DNA from: Calothrix sp. PCC 6303
Lineage (GTDB): Bacteria; Cyanobacteriota; Cyanobacteriia; Cyanobacteriales; Nostocaceae
Direction: 5' to 3'
NCBI RefSeq assembly: GCF_000317435.1
Contig: NC_019751.1
Location: 5,766,001 to 5,830,000 of the forward strand
Length of the DNA: 64,000 nucleotides
A model generated the notes under the pieces. That model was not told the DNA's origin, did not search any database, and saw nothing but the letters and a program-made list of their open reading frames with translations. Positions 57,821-64,000 of the stretch are shown here, piece by piece (the stretch's first letter is position 1; each line of letters begins with the position of its first letter). Made by a program: the position numbers and the translations under genes.

Positions 57821-58314
57821 ACAAAATTTATAACTACAATACAATATATTACATGTTGTATTACCAATAGCCGTCGATAGTGCCCACCATAATCATATTG
57901 ATAATTTAAAATAGATGTACCGGGAAGTGTTTTCCCAATGCTATATATATGATCGTTATGTTTGTGGTGGAATATTCGCAAATTTCAGTCAAATTACAGT
58001 GGCATACATGCAAAACACAGGTTAGGCTATCAGCATGTTTATTCAGTAGTGTAGACTAAAAATTAGAAAATTTAGTCACATATTTAAATTTAAATACACT
58101 TACTTTTTAACAGAACTTAATCGATTTTAAAATATTAATGTCTACTTCCATAAAGTTCTCTTGTATAAGAATGAACAAACTGAACAAATAAAACATAAGA
58201 TAATTTATATTAATTAATAAAATAAATTAATTGTACTAATAGGTAAATCTTTATTACCTAAATATTTTTGGGAAATATAAAAATATAGTTGACATGCAGT
58301 AGTTTATACAAAAT
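57821..58314. other. AT-rich spacer upstream of the methanogen-output-domain gene
   Basis: About 495 bases, strongly AT-rich. A TTGACA hexamer at 58289-58294 is too close to the ATG at 58315 for a standard promoter. I see no hairpin, repeat-family member or hidden gene. Confidence 0.4.
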
Positions 58315-58857
58315 ATGAATAGTACTAGTACTGAGTTAGTAGAAAACGTAGACGTAGGTTTAGAGCGGGATATTTTTTTACGTACACTAATTAGGGAATT
58401 ATCTGGAACGCTACAGGATGTTGTTGGTTTGGAAGAAGCATCCGGTTTTATCAGTGTAGTCGGACAAAATATGGGAAACCAGATAAATACAAGTTACAAA
58501 AAAGCTTTAAATTTATCAAATCTTTCCCGTGAACAAGTAATAGAAGTTTTAATTAATTTAAAAAAACGTATTCAAGGTGATTTTTATGTACTCGAACAGA
58601 CGAAAGATAAAATAGTATTTGGCAACCGTGTATGTCCATTTGCAGAAAAAGTACACAATCGTCCAGCAATGTGTATGATGACATCTAATGTATTTGGTAG
58701 TGTTGTAGCTGATAATTTGGGATATGCCAAAGTTGAATTACAAAAAACAATCGCTAAAGGTGATTCTGGATGCACAGTCGTTGTTTACTTGCAACCGAAT
58801 GAAGAAGCTGAAGATGCAGTTGGAAGAGAATATTTTAGAGGTATGGAAACTGTATAA
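58315..58857 (+). CDS. Methanogen output domain 1-containing protein
   Basis: A 180-residue soluble protein matching the 'methanogen output domain 1' type, otherwise seen as an output module of sensory proteins. Landmarks: [26 protein letters not shown] in the first half, then a cysteine-rich half [23 protein letters not shown] and [14 protein letters not shown]. The three cysteines could bind a metal or a redox cofactor. A PAS histidine kinase gene begins 178 bp downstream on the same strand, suggesting a sensor-kinase pair in which this protein detects the signal or reports output. That pairing is inferred from position. Confidence 0.75.
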   Translation: MNSTSTELVENVDVGLERDIFLRTLIRELSGTLQDVVGLEEASGFISVVGQNMGNQINTSYKKALNLSNLSREQVIEVLINLKKRIQGDFYVLEQTKDKIVFGNRVCPFAEKVHNRPAMCMMTSNVFGSVVADNLGYAKVELQKTIAKGDSGCTVVVYLQPNEEAEDAVGREYFRGMETV

Positions 58858-59035
58858 TCTAGCATTAGAGTAATAATTTAGTTTTGTTAAATGTTAAATA
58901 GGTTTATACTGCAAAACAGTATAAACCACCTGAGCACAAGCAGGCTATTGTGTAAATTAGTTTGACGCACTAGTTTATAAAAATCTTCTATTTTTAAGCA
59001 AAACTAAATAGTTTCACCAAATCATCTTGATATTA

Positions 59036-60487
59036 ATGAGTAATTATTGTTATGAATCCAGATTTTTTTTTGAGTTAACACAAGTTTTACCTGAACCTCT
59101 AATATTAATAGATATTAAAGGTAATTTTATATCTGCAAATAATCCAGCAGCAGATATTTTTGGGGTAAAACGTAAAGATTTACTATTAAAAAATATTTTA
59201 GATTTTGTCTCTGAGAGCCACACACAAGTATTACGATATATACAAACCTGCTCTACCAGCAGAGCTATAATTTTAGGCTCATTTAAGTTACGTATCGCCA
59301 ATGAAGAGGTTACAACATATCGCTCTCAAGGTGCAGTTGTTCAACCATGGACACCTGAATCAGATGCCCAGATTTTACTAAGATTAGAAAAGCAAGTTAC
59401 AGCAAATAATAATTTTGCTTTACTCAATCGTAAAATTGATGAATTAGCTCAAGAAGTTCATCAACGCAGACAAGCTGAAATACAACTTGCTCTGGCAAAT
59501 CAAGAATTAGAAAAACGTGTTGAGGAAAGGACGAACGCTCTTCAAGAAGCTTTGTCTAAAGTTCAAATGACCCAGGCACAACTTGTACAAAGTGAAAAAA
59601 TGTCTGGTTTAGGACAGATTGTAGCTGGAATGGCACATGAAATAAACAATCCTATTGGATTTATTCACGGAAATATTATTCATGCCCAAAGCCATATTGA
59701 AGATTTACTCAATTTAGTCTTACTTTATCAAAAAAATTTACCTAATCCTCCAGAAGAAATCCAAGATTATATAGAATCTATTGATTTAGATTATGTTAAG
59801 CAGGATTTAAATAAAATTTTAGACTCAATGTGTTCAGGAACAAATAGAATTAAAGAGTTAGTTAAGTCTTTACGAGTATTTTCTCGATTTGATGAGGCAG
59901 AATTCAAGAAAGTTAATGTTCATGATGGAATTGATAGTGTTTTGATGATCATTGAACATAAGTTATTTAGCACTAAAGATGATATTAAAATCAAAATTGT
60001 TAAACAATATGGAGATATCCCTTTAGTTACATGTTATCCTAGCCAACTAAATCAAGTATTTTTAAATGTTTTAACTAACGCCATCGATGTTTTGAAAAAA
60101 ACATCTAAGTTTTCTAATATAAAATCAATCAAAAAGTTTTTTATCGATAATTATGAGCATCAACAACTGGAGCTCAATGAAATAACAACTACGGTAAAAG
60201 ATGGGAATGATGTACCAACTATTTGGATCCGAACTGAGTTAGTTGAAGAGAATAAGATACTTGTGACTATTGCTGACAATGGTACAGGAATACCAGAGGA
60301 TATTCGCCATAAAGTGTTCGATCCATTTTTTACCACTAAGGCGATTGGTAAAGGTACTGGGTTAGGATTATCCACTAGTTATCACATTATTGTAGAAAAA
60401 CACCAAGGTAAACTGTGCTTTAATTCTGTTATGGGAGAGGGGAGTCAATTTTTTATTGAGATACCACTCAATTTAAAGGATAAATAG
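59036..60487 (+). CDS. PAS-domain sensor histidine kinase
   Basis: A 483-residue cytoplasmic kinase from the ATG at 59036 (a TTG at 59027 would add three residues). A PAS domain (~8-110, [27 protein letters not shown]), then a coiled coil ([20 protein letters not shown]). The kinase core has the phospho-acceptor in [20 protein letters not shown]-box [15 protein letters not shown], and ATPase boxes [11 protein letters not shown] and [14 protein letters not shown]. Its core resembles the C-terminal end of the giant hybrid kinase at 21876. It follows the methanogen-output-domain gene and no response regulator is adjacent. Confidence 0.92.
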   Translation: MSNYCYESRFFFELTQVLPEPLILIDIKGNFISANNPAADIFGVKRKDLLLKNILDFVSESHTQVLRYIQTCSTSRAIILGSFKLRIANEEVTTYRSQGAVVQPWTPESDAQILLRLEKQVTANNNFALLNRKIDELAQEVHQRRQAEIQLALANQELEKRVEERTNALQEALSKVQMTQAQLVQSEKMSGLGQIVAGMAHEINNPIGFIHGNIIHAQSHIEDLLNLVLLYQKNLPNPPEEIQDYIESIDLDYVKQDLNKILDSMCSGTNRIKELVKSLRVFSRFDEAEFKKVNVHDGIDSVLMIIEHKLFSTKDDIKIKIVKQYGDIPLVTCYPSQLNQVFLNVLTNAIDVLKKTSKFSNIKSIKKFFIDNYEHQQLELNEITTTVKDGNDVPTIWIRTELVEENKILVTIADNGTGIPEDIRHKVFDPFFTTKAIGKGTGLGLSTSYHIIVEKHQGKLCFNSVMGEGSQFFIEIPLNLKDK

Positions 60488-60617
60488 GTTACAGTGTTTT
60501 CACACTAGTGAGATATACGGCAGATTTTAACTTCGTGAGTTACAAAAATACCCCACCCGCACTACCGCATACCCTGACCTTGGCAATGTTTATTTTATTG
60601 TAAATTAGAAGAATTCT

Positions 60618-61388
60618 CTAAGGTAGCTTCAAATCAGCAATAGTCGCGCTTAGATACGGTTCAAAAACTGCCATATTTTCCAGTTGTGCAAATTTCCCTG
60701 TAATCGCATTAGGATCAAAAGCAGTGGTAATGTTGTAAATTGCTTTACCATCAAATGCAATGTAGCCAAAATGTTGTTCTAATACTCCACCTTCGTTTTT
60801 GATTTCTGCAAAGCCGTAGCGGATTCCCTGAAGTTTACCAAAGGCAACTTTCTGGGGAGGATATACGGAAAAGGTAACGTTAGGATTTTGTACAGTTGTT
60901 TGTCTATCATTTAAAATTGTCGCGTAGTATTGTGCGATCCAGATTCCTAGTGCTGCTGATACTTTATTTTGGTAATCGATATTGGTATATTCGGCTGGGG
61001 AATTGGGATCAATACCTGCTGTAAGTAACATCTTTGGAAAATTGGGCTGCTGAGAGAGAGTGTATGTAGTCATCTCGACTGTGCCAATATTTTTGCCTTG
61101 GGAGGTAACGCATAGGGTAGCGCTACTTCCTTGACATGGCAAAGTTTTCCAATTATTTGGAGATGATGTTTTACCCAACAAATTTTTCCAAATATTGGTA
61201 GTTCCAGAATTAACTGGGTTATTTGCAGTATTAGGGCTTGTTTGTACTAAGTTAATTGTGGACTGAGTTTCTGTCACCTTTACTGGTTTTGTTTTCTCCT
61301 CAATTTTTGGCTTTGAAAAGACTGATTTAAAGATTAATGGTGACAGGGCTAGAAGAAGTAAACCGATTAATAAGTGATAGACTCGCAC
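60618..61388 (-). CDS. Membrane-anchored or secreted protein of unknown function
   Basis: A 256-residue protein with an N-terminal hydrophobic helix (HLLIGLLLLALSPLIF) and a Lys/Thr-rich linker. A globular region includes WKTLPCQGSSATLCVTSQGK, where two cysteines probably form a disulphide, and later GIRYGFAEIKNEGGVLEQHFGYIAFDGKAIYNI. No known domain was recognised. It faces the periplasm if the helix acts as an anchor. Confidence 0.7.
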   Translation of the reverse strand: MRVYHLLIGLLLLALSPLIFKSVFSKPKIEEKTKPVKVTETQSTINLVQTSPNTANNPVNSGTTNIWKNLLGKTSSPNNWKTLPCQGSSATLCVTSQGKNIGTVEMTTYTLSQQPNFPKMLLTAGIDPNSPAEYTNIDYQNKVSAALGIWIAQYYATILNDRQTTVQNPNVTFSVYPPQKVAFGKLQGIRYGFAEIKNEGGVLEQHFGYIAFDGKAIYNITTAFDPNAITGKFAQLENMAVFEPYLSATIADLKLP

Positions 61389-61963
61389 ATCTCTCCTCAG
61401 TTGGCAAATTCAGTAATTAAAGTTATGCTTCGCTAACGTTATATTCATAAGTAGCAAAGGTTACGAAGAAGTTACACTTCCCTAAAAGTGATAAGCTGCA
61501 ACGCATCTAATTTGTATATAAGACGCGGGCAGAATTGCCCGCACTACAATAATTTTGTGTTTTTGACTTATATTTTAGCTGCACATCAGCTTATTGCATA
61601 AGAGTTAATCACATTGTTTTACTGTGATTACAACATAAAGATACATCTATATGCGTTAAATTGCGTAAAAAATATAATTGCTCCCTAAATTCCATCAGCA
61701 GCTGATTGAGCCTGGACAAGCTTTACTATTTTAGCGATGTCTCTGCTGAATCTAGTACAATTTAGCTAGTTATGACAAAAGATTCTAACTGACCCAGAGA
61801 TCAGTCTTTGGCAGAGCGGTTCAGAAAAATTCCTATGCATTAATAAAAGTCACAAAGAAGCTGATACTTTAATGTGATGTTTGCGGCTAGTGTAGTATAT
61901 GTCATGACAGATCAACTACTTTAAGGTAGATGCACAGTATATAACAAGGCAGTATTAATTCAG
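61389..61963. other. Divergent spacer with a GC-rich hairpin
   Basis: About 575 bases between the divergent 60618 gene and DUF751. GCGGGCA-GAAT-TGCCCGC at 61525-61542 is a 7-bp GC hairpin with a 4-nt loop set in AT-rich flanks, within a string of the ATTGCCCGCACTACAA type seen as an intergenic repeat in cyanobacteria. No gene is apparent. Confidence 0.5.
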
Positions 61964-62170
61964 ATGTTTGATGGATTTTGGGATAATGTATTTCGTTATC
62001 CACGTTATTTTCTCACAACTCTTTTGGGTGTATTACTCAATACCTTTGCGCCCTTAGCTCCATTATTCAAGCGACCCATCACTTTGATTGCGTTGATTGG
62101 TTTGTTTGCTAGCAGTCTTGTGTTTGTCACCTTAACCCTGCGTGCGATGCTGGGTTTTAGTGCGGTTTAA
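61964..62170 (+). CDS. DUF751 (Ycf33-like) membrane protein
   Basis: A 68-residue protein with two hydrophobic helices and the family opening FWDNVFRYPRYFLTTLLGVLLNTFAPL. This family is restricted to cyanobacteria and plastids and its function is unknown; a link to photosynthetic membranes is assumed from distribution. It lies 102 bp upstream of rbfA on the same strand. Confidence 0.85.
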   Translation: MFDGFWDNVFRYPRYFLTTLLGVLLNTFAPLAPLFKRPITLIALIGLFASSLVFVTLTLRAMLGFSAV

Positions 62171-62272
62171 ACAATGGCTCAAAAATGCCTGAGTAAGGAA
62201 TAAACTGGATACTTTCCAGAAATCATTTGTAATTTGTTTTGTACAAGCTCTCTTCGGGAGGCTTTATTTTTT

Positions 62273-62674
62273 ATGGCTACTAATCGTCGTGTTTCCCGCG
62301 TTGCAGAATTAATTAGACGTGAAATTAGTCAAATGCTGCTCAATGGAATTAAGGATGACCGTGTGGGTACAGGGATGGTAAGTGTCACTAATGTCAACGT
62401 TTCTGGTGATTTGCAACATGCCAAGATTTATGTGTCTATCTATGGAGATGATGCTGCTAAAGCTGAAACTATGGCTGGATTAAAATCAGCTACGGGTTAT
62501 GTCCGTAGTGAGTTGGGGGCAAGGATGAGTTTACGTCGAACACCGGAAGTCATCTTTATCGAAGACAACTCGATTGAAGAGGGAACAAAAGTTTTATCGC
62601 TGCTTAATCAACTCCAAAGTCGGCGGCAAGATGTTTCAGAGGGCAATAGTGATAGTGAAGAAGAGGAAGTTTAA
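62273..62674 (+). CDS. rbfA: Ribosome-binding factor A
   Basis: RbfA assists maturation of the 30S subunit, acting on the 16S rRNA 5' helix, and is needed for cold adaptation in E. coli. 133 residues from the ATG at 62273, preceded by GGGAGG about 12 bp upstream. Landmarks are [49 protein letters not shown] and [18 protein letters not shown], a full KH-type fold. It ends in an acidic tail (SDSEEEEV). An upstream in-frame start at 62234 would add non-homologous residues. Confidence 0.95.
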   Translation: MATNRRVSRVAELIRREISQMLLNGIKDDRVGTGMVSVTNVNVSGDLQHAKIYVSIYGDDAAKAETMAGLKSATGYVRSELGARMSLRRTPEVIFIEDNSIEEGTKVLSLLNQLQSRRQDVSEGNSDSEEEEV

Positions 62675-63617
62675 GTATTTTGTAGTTTAAAGAACAATTT
62701 AGCTACAGTGGATTAGATCCCTTGTTAAAGACGTGATACAACCGTGGCAGCCACTCCCCGCTTTTCACAAAGCGTGGTTTGATCGCGTCTTGACAAAAAT
62801 CCATTTTTGATTGGACCAAATTTACTATATTTTTTTGAGATTTTAATTTTTGATTATCTTAATTAAGTTAAATTGTGATTTCTTAAGTTTTATCTAAAAT
62901 CAACCTTTTTTTTAACATAATTTAAACATTCACTGATAGTTATATTAGTTAAGCTGATATAAAAAGTTGCAACAAAATGTGATTAAAAATACATCAAAAA
63001 CTTTCGTGAATTGCGAAAAACTAGTCTGACAGATCTCCTACGATCTATACTTACTGAATTTTTAGTTACTATTAATACAGTAGCTCTGGATGAATTATTT
63101 TCAGAAATCTACCGCAAATTCATAATCAAGAGGCATACATTTAAGAAAGTGTTAAGAGCAAGCAAGTAGGCACGCAATTGGTGTAATGTGTTAGTTGTAT
63201 TACAAAATACAGTATATTTACAAGTCCAACAAAAGCCTGCCATCGATAATCAAAAAAGTTAACATAGTCCTTTCATGCTTGACTTAGCTAGTCATGAAAC
63301 ATTAGGTATTCACTTTGTTAATTGCAACTTCATATAATAGGTTGGAAAACAAAGTTTACATAAACTCTACTGAAATATGGCAGCATAGGTATTAAAAGTA
63401 ACCTCAGAAGCACAAAATTGAGCATTAATGAGATCAATGTCATGACTTATTGATTTTCTTAACATTTCTTTAGATAATTTTAGGGTGTATGGAGTGAAAA
63501 TAAAATTAGTTCCGTATACCAAATTACAGAAAATCAGCAACAACTCTATTCTTTGTCGTGTTTGTTTCGCGTCAAAAATGGGAACACTATTTATGTGTAA
63601 TTCGTGAGCAAAAAACC
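62675..63617. other. Long AT-rich spacer with one structured segment
   Basis: About 940 bases without a gene of acceptable quality. At ~62727-62794 is a nested fold: outer GACGTGATACAACC against GGTTTGATCGCGTC (mostly paired), inner CGCTTT-TCAC-AAAGCG. It begins about 55 bp after the rbfA stop and may be its terminator-like 3' end or a small RNA. The remaining ~800 bases are strongly AT-rich and I see no further structure. Confidence 0.5.
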
Positions 63618-63854
63618 ATGAGTGTGAATACGGTGCCTTATATCAACTACTACTCTTTAGACATTATTCAGGATGAGGCGCGCCAACTGGTGCATAAAGG
63701 AGTAGTTAGCAGACAGCAGCCTATATATACCCTTTGTCAGTACATTCCTGCCAGAGAATGGGTTTGCGTGGAATGTGAATTAGAAAAATGTGATTTTTTG
63801 TTACGCGATCGCATTGCCGATTTGATTGGTCGTGAAGAGTGGGATAACGACTAA
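63618..63854 (+). CDS. DUF4327 family protein
   Basis: A 78-residue cyanobacterial protein of unknown function, starting MSVNTVPYINYYSLDIIQDEA and ending ADLIGREEWDND. Conserved features of the family are HKGVVSRQQPIYTLCQYIPAREW and the paired cysteines CVECELEKCDFLLRDRI. The ATG at 63618 was chosen; an upstream frame opening at 63558 adds 20 residues outside the family. It is a lone small gene. Confidence 0.85.
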   Translation: MSVNTVPYINYYSLDIIQDEARQLVHKGVVSRQQPIYTLCQYIPAREWVCVECELEKCDFLLRDRIADLIGREEWDND

Positions 63855-63935
63855 CAGATTTTGAATTTAACGCTTGGGATTCATTGTGTCCCTTTAGCCT
63901 GAAACTATCCTGGTGTTAAACGTAGTGATTCAAAT

Positions 63936-63959
63936 GTTGCCACGCTTGCGGGTGGCAAC
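63936..63959 (+). promoter_or_regulatory. Hairpin in the leader of the right-edge gene
   Basis: GTTGCCAC pairs with GTGGCAAC around an 8-nt loop, 33 bp before the ATG at 63992. It could form a leader structure controlling the next gene or the 3' hairpin of the DUF4327 gene, which stops 81 bp earlier. No known riboswitch was recognised. Confidence 0.4.
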
Positions 63960-63991
63960 GCCGAAAGAAAAATCTGAAAAGGAGCGGTGCG

Positions 63992-64000
63992 ATGTCGGCA
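63992..64000 (+). CDS. Start of a gene cut by the window edge
   Basis: ATG TCG GCA at 63992, with GGAG 7 bp upstream (63981-63984) in the context AAAAGGAGCGG. The spacing and ribosome-binding site suggest a true start. Only three codons are visible, so no product can be named. Confidence 0.4.

Noticed and set aside
61780-61850. tRNA-like stretch with GGCAGAGCGGTTC
   Set aside because: It has a short T- or D-arm-like string but no acceptor stem or complete cloverleaf could be built.

Overview
The window looks like a chromosome segment of a filamentous, probably heterocyst-forming (Nostocales-type) cyanobacterium. The evidence is convergent. HIP1 octamers (GCGATCGC, e.g. 820-827, 3275-3282, 4294-4301) recur throughout. 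A run of about 17 AT-rich heptamers at 10851-10969 resembles the STRR repeats of Nostoc and Anabaena. Many genes belong to cyanobacterial families: ArgZ/AgrE, IctB, a cyanoexosortase with its partner, the lipid-A-disaccharide-synthase-related family, DUF751/Ycf33, DUF4327 and very large Ser/Thr-kinase/histidine-kinase hybrids. Base composition is AT-rich, spacers are long and most genes are monocistronic. No rRNA, tRNA, complete insertion sequence, prophage or CRISPR array was found.

Layout. 0-5 kb: CPA2 antiporter, a HEPN-like protein, the scar of a toxin-antitoxin operon, an EVE-domain protein, a SIMPL-domain protein and a small SSB. 5-10 kb: the mreB-mreC-mreD cell-shape cluster, then ribD. 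10-15.3 kb: a repeat-rich spacer with a candidate PHO box in front of a 1303-residue, apparently type-I-secreted phosphodiesterase in which two GDPD domains sit inside a phytase-like esterase domain. 15.7-21.7 kb: ArgZ/AgrE, an orphan double-glycine leader peptide, an RNase D-like exonuclease, a TPR lipoprotein and a DUF2085 membrane protein. 21.8-29.4 kb: a 1952-residue hybrid kinase overlapping tail to tail with a GNAT gene, then a PD-(D/E)XK/Fe-S nuclease. 29.7-34.9 kb: the pilMNOQ type IV pilus assembly operon. 35-42.3 kb: an orphan solute-binding lipoprotein, a Ser/Thr kinase, an Omp85 protein and an LpxB-related glycosyltransferase. 42.4-48.1 kb: a GDSL hydrolase, an orphan PvuII-type DNA methyltransferase, IctB and a GAF histidine kinase. 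48.8-54.7 kb: a DegT-type sugar aminotransferase, the cyanoexosortase and its EpsI-like partner, and an osmoprotectant ABC transporter with fused permease and binding protein. 54.8-64 kb: small unknown secreted proteins, a GH57 protein, a methanogen-output-domain protein beside a PAS histidine kinase, DUF751, rbfA, DUF4327 and the first codons of one more gene.

Most of the window is housekeeping: shape, riboflavin, pili, outer-membrane assembly, ribosome maturation, arginine breakdown. The items most worth following up are the secreted GDPD/phytase chimera with its candidate PHO box, the orphan double-glycine peptide, the toxin-antitoxin scar beside a HEPN-like gene, the PvuII-like orphan methyltransferase, and two dispersed non-coding families. 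One is a short palindrome with a fixed outer arm and a varying inner stem, always close to a gene end. The other is a MITE-like element with two tandem copies at 7523-7809 and one at 51131-51315. All assignments come from reading motifs; no database search was possible.
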